Counted from the first letter of the stretch, positions 1 to 5,954 are shown. The stretch: DNA of 6,470 bases from Thermoplasmata archaeon (GCA_030039825.1 JASHUV010000087.1:1-6470), one strand, 5' to 3'. Numbers and translations are program-made. The notes: a model not told the origin generated them from the letters alone.

Positions 1-36
1 CCGGCGGCGAGGGGGCATAGGGCCGACGCCCCCCGG

Positions 37-71
37 CGGCGCGGGGGGCCCCCGACGGGGTCCCCGCGCCG
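37..71. terminator. Strong GC hairpin upstream of the winged-helix gene
   Basis: Positions 37-46 (cggcgcgggg) pair perfectly with 62-71 (ccccgcgccg). Inside this 10-bp stem a second small hairpin pairs 50-53 with 57-60. No T-rich tail follows in either direction, so a classical intrinsic terminator is not shown. A short plus-strand reading frame closes with TAG at 18-20, so this could be the 3' end of an unseen upstream gene, which would fit a transcription-end hairpin. In DNA this rich in G and C, chance folding is also possible. Confidence 0.3.
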
Positions 72-92
72 TTCGACCTCGCGCCGCCGGTC

Positions 93-104
93 ACAACCTA
101 GAAG
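93..104 (+). promoter_or_regulatory. Possible TATA-like element for the regulator/membrane-protein unit
   Basis: The stretch acaacctagaag is the only AT-rich patch in the first 140 bases and lies about 36-47 bases before the TTG start at 140. This would put transcription start near 120-128 with a short leader. It is a poor match to an archaeal TATA box and is weaker than the elements before the other genes. Confidence 0.25.
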
Positions 105-139
105 AGCCCCGGGGCGGCTCGCGGGGCCGGCAGGTTCGC

Positions 140-442
140 TTGGACAGCTTCCAACAGCTGATCTGGTGGTTGTTCCAAAGCAGCGGCGGGGCGGAGACGC
201 GGACCCGGCTCGTCCGGGCGCTGCGGGAAGAGCCGCGCAACGCCCAGCAGCTCGCCACGGCGCTCGACCTCGATTACATGACCGTCCGCCACCACCTGCG
301 GGTGCTCGAGCGGAACCGCCTCATCGAGGCGGCCGGCGAGCGCTACGGCCAGGTGTACTTCCTCTCCGCCTCCCTCGAAGGCCGCTGGGAGGCGTGGGAG
401 GCGATCGTGTCGCGGTCGACGGCGAAGGGATCTCGGAGGTAG
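140..442 (+). CDS. Small winged helix-turn-helix (ArsR-like) transcriptional regulator
   Basis: This 100-residue protein is essentially one DNA-binding domain. A helix at about 19-30 (AETRTRLVRALR) is followed by the helix-turn-helix at about 33-60, with the recognition helix in YMTVRHHLRVLERNRL. A beta wing follows at about 61-76, ending GQVYFLS, and a C-terminal helix at about 79-91 may serve dimerisation. This is the usual layout of archaeal ArsR/MarR-like winged-helix proteins. There are no cysteines, so the metal-sensing cysteine sites of classical ArsR/SmtB proteins are absent and no ligand can be named. The start is a TTG with only a weak AGGT upstream. No later in-frame start keeps the N-terminal helix as well, so TTG is preferred with moderate confidence. 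It is followed after 6 bases by a membrane protein gene with a strong ribosome site, so the two are surely co-transcribed. I infer that it controls its own operon or works with the membrane partner. Confidence 0.85.
   Translation: MDSFQQLIWWLFQSSGGAETRTRLVRALREEPRNAQQLATALDLDYMTVRHHLRVLERNRLIEAAGERYGQVYFLSASLEGRWEAWEAIVSRSTAKGSRR
435..440 (+). promoter_or_regulatory. Shine-Dalgarno site GGAGGT of the 4-TM membrane protein gene
   Basis: A perfect GGAGGT sits 8 bases before the ATG at 449, and its last base is the first base of the regulator's TAG stop codon. It fixes the start of the downstream gene. It also shows that internal operon genes here can use Shine-Dalgarno initiation, while first genes appear leaderless. 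Confidence 0.85.
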
Positions 443-448
443 CAAGGG

Positions 449-904
449 ATGTCGGAGGAGAAGGGTCGGACGGTCTCGCGGAGCGCGGCGTTCTGGGTGC
501 TGGTCGTCGTCGTGATCGGGCTCGTCGCGGGGACCGTCCTCGCGATCGTCATCCCGACCCCGGGCGGGCCGATGCAGGGCCCGCCGGGCCCGGGCCACGG
601 CGGTGGACCGCCGCCGCCCGTGTTCAGCATCGCCCGGGCCGACGTCCTGTTCTCGACGCTCGCGCTCGTCCTCCTCGCGGCCCTCGTCGGGGTCTACGCC
701 CGGCACTACCGGTCGACCCGGGCCCCGTACGTCCTCGGCCTGCTCGTCTTCCTCGGGGCCCTCTTCCTCGAGACGCTGCTCAACTCCCCGATCCTCTTCG
801 CCGGCTTCGGGATCTCGCCGGGGAGCCTCGGTCCGTTCCTCGCGGTGAGCGAGCTCGTCATGAGCGGCGCGCTCGCGATCTTCCTCTACCTGAGCCTGCT
901 GTAG
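449..904 (+). CDS. Four-helix integral membrane protein with Gly/Pro-rich loop, partner of the upstream regulator
   Basis: The 151-residue protein has four predicted membrane segments at about 13-35, 65-84, 93-116 and 127-151, and ends right inside the last one. Between helices 1 and 2, residues 36-57 form a low-complexity loop of glycine and proline (PGG, GPPGPGHGGG, PPPP) with one histidine and one methionine. A basic stretch (ARHYRSTRAP, about 84-93) separates helices 2 and 3 and probably faces the cytoplasm. I do not recognise the family with certainty. The last three helices, with the basic RxxYR-like turn, resemble in layout the small membrane proteins that sit beside winged-helix genes in haloarchaea, but this is from memory and is weak. 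The start is secured by the GGAGGT site. The last 19 bases overlap the tail of the convergent minus-strand gene. No catalytic residues are evident. A sensor, anti-regulator or accessory role is inference from the gene pairing only. Confidence 0.8.
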   Translation: MSEEKGRTVSRSAAFWVLVVVVIGLVAGTVLAIVIPTPGGPMQGPPGPGHGGGPPPPVFSIARADVLFSTLALVLLAALVGVYARHYRSTRAPYVLGLLVFLGALFLETLLNSPILFAGFGISPGSLGPFLAVSELVMSGALAIFLYLSLL

Positions 905-1932
905 CCGGGGCGGGCCGGGGGGACCGGTCCGCCGGCGGCGAACCGGGCCGGGGCCATCCAGGCCGACCGGGCGCTCACGCGACCGGAGTCGGCGTCGACG
1001 CGGGCGAGGACCCCGACGGCCCGGCCGAACATCGTGAACTCGAGGGAGTACCAGAGCACGAGGAACTGGCCCGGCCCGGAGCGCACCTCCGCGAAGTGGT
1101 AGCTGTCCGAGAGCCGCCACCCGAGCCCGAGCGAGGGCCCGTAGCTCCGTTCGAGCGCCTCCTGGGCGCTCGTCACGGGGCCGGTGGAGGCCGCGTTCCG
1201 GTTCAGGACGATCTCCCTCGGCGCGTCGGGGGTCCCGCGGAGGACGGAGTAGCGGGCGTAGCGCAGGCGCGTGCGGCCCTCCGAGGTCCCGTCCTCGGCG
1301 AGGAGGAAGACGAGGGGGTTCCCGGTCGGGATGACCCCGCCGAACCCGCCCCGCTTCCGGGCGCGCCCGGCGAGGAAGCGGCCGATCCCCCGGACCGCGA
1401 GGTAGCCCAGGTAGACGGCGAGCAGCACCCAGGCGGTGACCTCCCAGAACTGGACCGGCACGCGCCCGCGCTCCTCGCCCATGAGGACGTAGCAGACGGC
1501 GGTGAGGGCGAGCGTCCCGAAGTTGATCGCCCGGTCGGCGTCGAGGTGGAACTCCCACTCGGAGAACGGGGCGAGCGGCGGGACGGCGTAGTGGGTGAAC
1601 CCGTCGAGGAAGACATGGCTCAGGCCGCCGACCTCCATCGCGAGGAAGTAGTAGATCGGCGAGCCCGCGGCGAAGGAGGGGCCGATCACCGCGGCGAAGA
1701 GGTGGGGAACGAGGAAGGTCCCCCCGGCGGCGATGATCGTCACGCCGGTGATGGAGTGGGTGATCCCGTGGTGGCGGAGGAGGGGGAAGCGCTTCGCGAG
1801 CGGGAAGAACAGCGCGTCGGCGTCCGGAAGGCCCCCCGCGAGCGCGCCGGCGGCGATGTACTGGAGGCCCGAGGGCCCCCAGATCCCGTAGGAGATGAGG
1901 TAGGCGATCAGGACGTGGGTGAAGAGGTCCAT
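886..1932 (-). CDS. YdjM/YfhP-type DUF457 membrane-bound metal-dependent hydrolase family protein
   Basis: The 348-residue protein carries the family's His/Asp pattern in its N-terminal half: H6 (FTHVLIAY), D37 and D39 (GGLPDADAL), H54, H55 and H59 (RHHGITHS), and H106, D110 and H114 (LSHVFLDGFTH). These residues probably bind metal near the membrane surface. Hydrophobic segments at about 23-36, 62-83, 91-109, 136-151 and 163-187 anchor it. From about 195 a soluble C-terminal domain follows, opening with PTGNPL and ending with a strand-rich part (LVLWYSLEFTMFG). The longer YfhP-like members have a comparable tail, whereas short YdjM proteins do not. The family has been annotated as metal-dependent hydrolase, and E. 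coli YdjM is LexA-regulated, but the natural substrate is unknown. The ATG at 1932 is supported by a TATA-like element about 27 bases upstream, suggesting a leaderless transcript. The gene overlaps the convergent membrane protein gene by 19 bases. Confidence 0.88.
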   Translation of the reverse strand: MDLFTHVLIAYLISYGIWGPSGLQYIAAGALAGGLPDADALFFPLAKRFPLLRHHGITHSITGVTIIAAGGTFLVPHLFAAVIGPSFAAGSPIYYFLAMEVGGLSHVFLDGFTHYAVPPLAPFSEWEFHLDADRAINFGTLALTAVCYVLMGEERGRVPVQFWEVTAWVLLAVYLGYLAVRGIGRFLAGRARKRGGFGGVIPTGNPLVFLLAEDGTSEGRTRLRYARYSVLRGTPDAPREIVLNRNAASTGPVTSAQEALERSYGPSLGLGWRLSDSYHFAEVRSGPGQFLVLWYSLEFTMFGRAVGVLARVDADSGRVSARSAWMAPARFAAGGPVPPARPGYSRLR

Positions 1933-1956
1933 CGCCGCGGCGACGCCCGGCCCGGC

Positions 1957-1966
1957 GGATAACCCT
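1957..1966 (-). promoter_or_regulatory. TATA-like element of the DUF457 gene
   Basis: Read on the minus strand the site is agggttatcc, an AT-rich core in otherwise GC-only surroundings. Its core is centred about 27-28 bases upstream of the ATG at 1932. That is the normal archaeal distance from TATA box to transcription start, so the mRNA probably starts at or next to the start codon. Confidence 0.6.
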
Positions 1967-2021
1967 ACGCCGGCGCGCCGTCGGGCGGAGCCCGCGGAGG
2001 GGGTTCCGATCGGGTTCGCTC

Positions 2022-2030
2022 CAGTTTAAG
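2022..2030 (+). promoter_or_regulatory. TATA-like element of ribA
   Basis: The site cagtttaag is centred about 27 bases upstream of the ATG at 2054. This fits leaderless transcription from that ATG. A possible GTG start at 2030 lies on the edge of the element and would not be on the transcript, so this site decides the start of ribA. Confidence 0.65.
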
Positions 2031-2053
2031 TGCCGCCCTCGCTGACCCGGGGC

Positions 2054-2785
2054 ATGGCGGGGGCCCGCCCGACGGTCGCCGACCTCGTCAAGGGGGACCG
2101 GGGCCACACCTGCGGCGACGACGAGCCGGAGTGCGTGCGCCTCGTCGCCGCCGCCCGGTTGCCGAGCCGCTTCGGCGACTACCAGGTCGTCGCCTTCGAG
2201 AACGCCCGGGACCGCCGGGACCACGCGGCGTTCGTGCACGGGGACGTCATCGACCAGGAATCGGTCCCCGTCCGGATCCACTCCGAGTGCCTCACGGGGG
2301 ACGCCATCGGCTCGCTGAGATGCGACTGCCGGGACCAGCTGATCGGCTCGCTGAGGTGGATCGGCCAGATCGACCGGGGGATCGTCCTCTACCTCCGCCA
2401 GGAGGGCCGGGGGATCGGGTTCGCGAACAAGATCCGGGCCTACGAGCTCCAGGACGACGGCGCCGACACCGTCCAGGCGAACGAGATGCTCGGCTTCCAC
2501 CCGGACGAGCGCGACTACGCCATCGCCGCCCACATGCTCCACTCGCTGCGCGTCCGGTCCGTCCGGATCCTGACGAACAACCCGGAGAAGATCGCCGACC
2601 TCCGCCGCCACGGCGTCCACGTCGTCGACCGCATCCCGCTCGTCGTCCCGCCGAACGACTTCGACCGACCCTACCTGCTGACCAAGCAGAAGCGGATGGG
2701 CCACCTCCTCGATCTCGAGCAGTCGGAGGAGCCCGCCGAGGGCGGCGGCGAGGGACCGGTCGCCACCCCACGGAGCGCCGAGTGA
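2054..2785 (+). CDS. ribA: GTP cyclohydrolase II
   Basis: GTP cyclohydrolase II (EC 3.5.4.25) opens the GTP imidazole ring and releases formate and pyrophosphate, giving the pyrimidine precursor of riboflavin in the cytoplasm. Numbered from the ATG at 2054 (243 residues), the zinc ligands are C79, C90 and C92 in HSECLTGDAIGSLRCDC. The GTP-binding segment LYLRQEGRGIGF spans 112-123, followed by the DTVQAN/LGF region at 138-148, with D151 and R153 matching the catalytic Asp/Arg pair of E. coli RibA. LTNNPEK lies at 173-179. The usual protein starts near RLVAAARLPSRFG, so about 27 residues here are an N-terminal extension with two extra cysteines, C20 and C27. The last 20 residues are acidic and glycine-rich and probably disordered. 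No dihydroxybutanone-phosphate synthase (RibB) domain is fused. A GTG at 2030 would add 8 residues but falls in the promoter. Many archaea use the unrelated GTP cyclohydrolase III (ArfA) for this step, so this type points to the bacterial-style branch. Confidence 0.96.
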   Translation: MAGARPTVADLVKGDRGHTCGDDEPECVRLVAAARLPSRFGDYQVVAFENARDRRDHAAFVHGDVIDQESVPVRIHSECLTGDAIGSLRCDCRDQLIGSLRWIGQIDRGIVLYLRQEGRGIGFANKIRAYELQDDGADTVQANEMLGFHPDERDYAIAAHMLHSLRVRSVRILTNNPEKIADLRRHGVHVVDRIPLVVPPNDFDRPYLLTKQKRMGHLLDLEQSEEPAEGGGEGPVATPRSAE

Positions 2786-2803
2786 CGCCGGCGCGGCCCG
2801 CGG

Positions 2804-2811
2804 GGCCTTAG
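2804..2811 (+). promoter_or_regulatory. TATA-like element of the DUF72 gene
   Basis: The site gccttagg is the only AT-rich patch in the 49 bases between ribA and the next gene. Its core is centred about 26 bases before the GTG at 2835, again the leaderless geometry. It suggests the DUF72 gene has its own promoter in addition to any read-through from ribA. It is weaker than the ribA element. Confidence 0.45.
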
Positions 2812-2834
2812 GGGCCCGGCGGTTCTGGGCCGGC

Positions 2835-3662
2835 GTGCCGCCGAACGTCCGGATCGGGGCGTCGAGCTGGACGAGCGAGGCCTGGTGGGGCCGCCTCTAC
2901 CCCGAGCGGCTCGCCGAGGGAGAGCGTCTCGCGTGGTACGCCCGCCTGTACGATACGGTCGAGGTCGACGCGACCTACTACGCGCCGCCCTCCCCCTTCC
3001 TCGTCGACGGATGGCGCCGCAAGACCCCCGAGGGGTTCCGCTTCGCCCTCAAGGTCCCGCGCGAGCTGATCGACCCCCGGAACGCTCCGTCGCCCGGGGC
3101 GATCCCGCGCTTCGTGGAGACGGTCCGGCGTCTCGGGCCGAAGCTTGGGCCCCTGCTCCTCCAGTTCCCCCCGTCGTTCGCTCCCGGACGTCCGGCGGAG
3201 GCGCCCCCGAACCTCGACGTCCTTGCCGGTCGCCTCGCGGAGTTCCCGGACGACCTCCGGGTCGCCGTCGAGCTGCGGCACCGCGGCTGGTACGAGGGGC
3301 GCACCCGCCCGCGCCTCCTCGATCTGCTCGCCCGGAGCCGGCGCGCCCTCGCCTGGTCGAGCCTGACCTACGTCGACATCCCGCCGGAGGTGACCTCGGA
3401 CTGGGCGTACCTGCGGTTCATCGGGGACCACGAGACGGTCCCCGCCTCGGAGCACGGGGCGCGCCGGGTCGACCGGACCGCCGAGACGAAGCGATGGGCC
3501 GACCGGTTGAGGACCGAGGACCTCCCCGAGGCGTGGGCGTTCTTCAACAACCACTACGAGGGGTACGCGCCCGACTCGATGAACGTCTTCCGTCAGGAGC
3601 TCGGACTCGCCGCCATCGACCACCGGGGCCCCCTCGCGCGCGAGACCCTCGACACCGCCTGA
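2835..3662 (+). CDS. DUF72 (YecE-like) TIM-barrel protein
   Basis: The 275-residue protein shows the DUF72/COG1801 signature blocks in order: RIGASSWT (6-13), VEVDATYYAPPS (42-53), FRFALKVPR (68-76), LLLQFPPSF (107-115), VAVELRHRGWY (143-153), YLRFIG (192-197) and FFNNHYEGYAP (236-246). Solved members are TIM barrels with a conserved pocket that looks like an active site. The reaction is not established as far as I know, so no function is assigned. No signal peptide or membrane segment is present, so it is cytoplasmic. The length is typical of the family, so the gene is complete. The start is a GTG, chosen because the first barrel strand begins five residues later and because a TATA-like element sits at the leaderless distance. 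It follows ribA on the same strand after 49 bases, but nothing links it functionally to riboflavin synthesis. Confidence 0.93.
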   Translation: MPPNVRIGASSWTSEAWWGRLYPERLAEGERLAWYARLYDTVEVDATYYAPPSPFLVDGWRRKTPEGFRFALKVPRELIDPRNAPSPGAIPRFVETVRRLGPKLGPLLLQFPPSFAPGRPAEAPPNLDVLAGRLAEFPDDLRVAVELRHRGWYEGRTRPRLLDLLARSRRALAWSSLTYVDIPPEVTSDWAYLRFIGDHETVPASEHGARRVDRTAETKRWADRLRTEDLPEAWAFFNNHYEGYAPDSMNVFRQELGLAAIDHRGPLARETLDTA

Positions 3663-3687
3663 GCGCTCCGCGCCCCTCCGGCCCGAT

Positions 3688-3700
3688 GGGGTTATGCCCC
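3688..3700 (+). promoter_or_regulatory. TATA-like element with flanking GGGG/CCCC inverted repeat before the copper genes
   Basis: The 13-base stretch ggggttatgcccc contains an AT-rich core (TTAT, 3692-3695) framed by four G and four C. The core lies about 36 bases before the ATG at 3730, so transcription should begin near 3720 with a leader of about ten bases. The symmetric arms could form an operator over the TATA box, but they are short and could be chance. An in-frame ATG at 3694 lies inside this element and is therefore unlikely to be the start. Confidence 0.5.
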
Positions 3701-3729
3701 GCGACCGATCGTCGGCGGCCGGGCGCGCC

Positions 3730-3867
3730 ATGAAGGTCACGGACCCGATCTGCCGGATGACGGTGGAGACGGAAACGGCCCGGTTCGTCTCCGAGCGCGC
3801 GGGGGTGCGGACCTACTTCTGCTCCGCCGCCTGCCGGGACCGGTTCGAGGCGTCGACGCCCCGCTAG
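3730..3867 (+). CDS. Stand-alone TRASH/YHS metal-binding protein, CopM-like
   Basis: This 45-residue protein is a single TRASH/YHS domain: TDPICRM near the start, then TYFCSAAC and a closing RF. The metal-binding cysteines are C8, C31 and C35, giving the C-x22-C-x3-C spacing of the family. It ends two bases before copA, whose N-terminus is a closely similar domain with the same spacing, so the two are translated from one message. In Sulfolobus a small TRASH protein, CopM, is encoded beside copA and acts with the TRASH regulator CopT. By analogy this protein probably binds Cu(I) in the cytoplasm and hands it to the pump. It has no DNA-binding domain, so it is not itself a CopT-type regulator. 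One oddity is that the glycine of the usual DPxCGM motif is arginine here (R9). The ATG at 3730 is preferred over the in-frame ATG at 3694, which falls in the promoter. The gene is easily missed because of its size. Confidence 0.85.
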   Translation: MKVTDPICRMTVETETARFVSERAGVRTYFCSAACRDRFEASTPR

Positions 3868-3869
3868 AG

Positions 3870-5954
3870 ATGGCCACCGACCCCATCTGCGGGATGTCGG
3901 TGGACGAGGCCACCGCCGACCGGACGCTCCTCCGCGATGGCCGAACCTACTACTTCTGTAGTAGCTCATGCCTCGCGGAGTTCGACGATCCGGTCCGGGC
4001 CGAGGAGCGGCTCGCCCGCCGCCTCCTCGTCGCTTGGCCCGCGACGATCGCCGTCGTCGGGCTCGAGCTCCTCGTCCGGGGCCCGATCGCCGAGCGGGCC
4101 GAGCTCCTCCTCGCGCTCGCCGTCCTCGCCTACCCGGGGCTCACCTTCTACGAAGGGACGTTCGACGCGATCCGAGCGCGGCGGGCGAACATGGACGTGC
4201 TCGTCGCCGTCGCCGCGACCCTCGCCTTCGCGTACAGCGCGGGGGGGGTCCTCCTGCCCGGCCGCCTGCCGGCCGCGACGTACTTCGACGCCTCCTCCCT
4301 GATCGTCTCCCTCATCCTGACCGGCCACCTCCTCGAGCGACGGACGCGGGCCCGGGCGTCGAGCGCGCTCCTCCGGCTCCCCGCCCTCCTGCCGAACCGC
4401 GTCGCGGTGCTCCGCGGTGGGCGCGCCCTCGAGGTCCCGGCGAGCGGCGTCGAGGTCGGCGACCTCCTCACCGTGCCGCCGGGAGGACGCGTCCCCGCCG
4501 ACGGGCGCGTCACCTCCGGCCGCTCGACCTCGGACGAATCGATCCTCACGGGGGAGGCGCGGCCGGTCCCGAAGGCCCCCGGCGACCGCGTCCTCGCCGG
4601 TGCCGTCAACGGCCCGGGGCGGCTCGAGGTCACGGCGGAGCGGGTCGGCACCGACACCTTCCTCGCGGAGGTCGGGCGCCTCCTCGGCGAGGCGGAGTCC
4701 GAGCGCGTGCCGCTCCGACGGCTCGCCGACCGCCTCGCGGCGTGGTTCGTCCCGTTCGTCCTCGCCCTCGGTACCGCGACCGGGCTCCTCTGGGCGGTCG
4801 CCGGGGCCGGACCCGGCATCGCGCTCCTCGCGTTCGTCAGCGTCGTCATCACCGCCTGCCCGTGCGCCTTCGGCATCGCCACCCCGGCCGCGCTCCTCGT
4901 CGCGACCGGCCGGGCCGCCGAGGACGGGGTCCTCTTCCGCGGCGGCGACGCGCTCGAGCGCGCGGCGCGGGTCGACCTCGTGCTGATGGACAAGACCGGA
5001 ACGATCACCGGCACCGTCCCGATCCTCTCGGCGATCCGCCCATCGGCCGGACGGACGGTGGAGGAGCTCCTCGCCCTGTCGGCGGGGCTGGAGAGCGCGA
5101 TCGCCCATCCGTGGGCGCGCGCCGTGGTCACCGCGGCGTCGTCGCAGGGGGTCGCCCCGGTGCGGGTGGAGGAGGTCGAGCTCACGACGGGCGGCGTCCG
5201 GGGTCGGGCGTCCGGGGCGGAGGTCGAGATCCGGGCCGCCGCCCGACCGGGCGGCGGCGCCGACGTACCCCCCGGCGAGGCCTCGGCGGCCACCACCTGG
5301 TCGGAGGTCGTCCGCGACGGCGTGACGATCGGTCGGCTCGGTTTCACCGAGTCGATCGACCCCGAGGCGGCGGGGGCGATCGCCGGGCTCCGGCGGCGCG
5401 GCGTCGCGGTCGCGCTCGTCACGGGGGACCTCGAGGGTCCGGCCCGCTCCGTCGCGGAGGCCGTCGGGATCACGGAGGTCCACGCCGGGCTGCGCCCCCT
5501 CGACAAGCTCTCGGTCCTCGCGACCCAGCGTTCGGAGGGGCACCGGGTCGCGTTCGTCGGCGACGGCGTGAACGACGCCCCCGCGCTCGCCGCCGCGGAT
5601 CTCGGGATCGCCCTCGCGAGCGGGACGGAGGTCGCCCAGGCCGCCGGCCAGGTCCTGCTCGTGCGATCCGACCTCCGGGGCGTCGTCGTGGCGCTCGACA
5701 CCGGGCGCCGCGCGGTCGCCAAGGTCCGTCAGAACCTTCTCTGGGCCCTCGGCTACAACGCCGTCCTGCTGCCGATCGCCGCGGGGGCGCTCGTTCCGTT
5801 CTTCGGGCTCGGGGTCTTCGGCGTCCTGCCCGTGGCGGGCGCGCTCGCGATGGGCCTCTCCTCGACGCTCGTCGTCGCGAACTCGCTCTCCCTGCGCCGG
5901 ACGATCGGGCGCCCCTCGTCAGGACCCGAGCGATCGGGGGCGGCGGCGGCGTGA
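3870..5954 (+). CDS. copA: Cu(+)-exporting P1B-type ATPase with N-terminal TRASH/YHS domain
   Basis: The 694-residue pump uses ATP to move Cu(I) out across the cytoplasmic membrane. Residues 1-45 form a TRASH/YHS domain (C7, C30, C34) in place of the usual heavy-metal-associated CxxC domain. Membrane helices follow at about 52-70, 76-95, 108-129, 136-154, 287-310 and 316-340. The A-domain motif TGE is at 227-229. Metal motif CPC (330-332) sits in helix 4, and DKTGT (374-378) carries the phosphorylated D374. H413-P414 is the nucleotide-binding HP motif, TGD is at 518-520 and GDGVND at 564-569. Helices at about 622-645 and 648-672 contain Y629-N630 and M661/S665, matching the copper-selecting residues of Cu(+) ATPases, so copper (or silver) is favoured over zinc or cadmium. 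Oddities are DKTGTIT instead of DKTGTLT, AHP instead of the usual EHP, and a diverged nucleotide-binding domain around 440-480 with an Ala/Gly/Pro-rich insert. All catalytic residues are present. The ATG follows the small TRASH gene by two bases without a clear Shine-Dalgarno site, implying translational coupling. Confidence 0.97.
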   Translation: MATDPICGMSVDEATADRTLLRDGRTYYFCSSSCLAEFDDPVRAEERLARRLLVAWPATIAVVGLELLVRGPIAERAELLLALAVLAYPGLTFYEGTFDAIRARRANMDVLVAVAATLAFAYSAGGVLLPGRLPAATYFDASSLIVSLILTGHLLERRTRARASSALLRLPALLPNRVAVLRGGRALEVPASGVEVGDLLTVPPGGRVPADGRVTSGRSTSDESILTGEARPVPKAPGDRVLAGAVNGPGRLEVTAERVGTDTFLAEVGRLLGEAESERVPLRRLADRLAAWFVPFVLALGTATGLLWAVAGAGPGIALLAFVSVVITACPCAFGIATPAALLVATGRAAEDGVLFRGGDALERAARVDLVLMDKTGTITGTVPILSAIRPSAGRTVEELLALSAGLESAIAHPWARAVVTAASSQGVAPVRVEEVELTTGGVRGRASGAEVEIRAAARPGGGADVPPGEASAATTWSEVVRDGVTIGRLGFTESIDPEAAGAIAGLRRRGVAVALVTGDLEGPARSVAEAVGITEVHAGLRPLDKLSVLATQRSEGHRVAFVGDGVNDAPALAAADLGIALASGTEVAQAAGQVLLVRSDLRGVVVALDTGRRAVAKVRQNLLWALGYNAVLLPIAAGALVPFFGLGVFGVLPVAGALAMGLSSTLVVANSLSLRRTIGRPSSGPERSGAAAA

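Larger units (their letters stand above)
1933..2053. other. Divergent intergenic promoter region
   Basis: These 121 bases separate the minus-strand DUF457 gene from ribA. They hold one TATA-like element for each direction, about 60 bases apart, and no other AT-rich patch. No FMN riboswitch would fit, because both transcripts seem to begin at or very near their start codons. I see no clear inverted-repeat operator. Confidence 0.6.

Noticed and set aside
1..139. A gene at the left edge, either a plus-strand frame ending at TAG 18-20 or a minus-strand frame starting with ATG at 18.
   Set aside because: Only five or six codons would be inside the window, too few to support either. The stretch otherwise holds only the hairpin and a weak promoter candidate.
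166..1962. A plus-strand open frame of 598 codons covering the regulator, the membrane protein and the DUF457 gene.
   Set aside because: Same composition artefact. It is in a different frame from two recognisable proteins and antisense to a third.
2030..2053. GTG start for ribA, adding eight residues.
   Set aside because: It touches the TATA-like element, and the ATG at 2054 is at the right distance for a leaderless start. The added residues match nothing in the family.
1933..2053. Possible FMN riboswitch before ribA.
   Set aside because: The transcript appears to begin at or next to the ATG, leaving no room for the aptamer, and no FMN-aptamer-like conserved sequence is seen.
98..2704. A minus-strand open frame of 868 codons running opposite the first four genes.
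   Set aside because: It is antisense to genes with clear family motifs, and its translation is a low-complexity mix of Arg, Pro, Gly, Asp and Glu. Such long frames arise because stop codons are rare in GC-rich coding DNA.
3694..3729. In-frame ATG giving a 57-residue version of the small TRASH protein.
   Set aside because: The ATG lies inside the TATA-like element, and the extra 12 residues precede a domain that is already complete from 3730.
3966..5722. Two minus-strand open frames of more than 500 codons opposite copA.
   Set aside because: copA has every P1B ATPase motif in order. The antisense translations are repetitive Arg/Ser/Pro or Arg/Asp/Glu text with no domain I can recognise.
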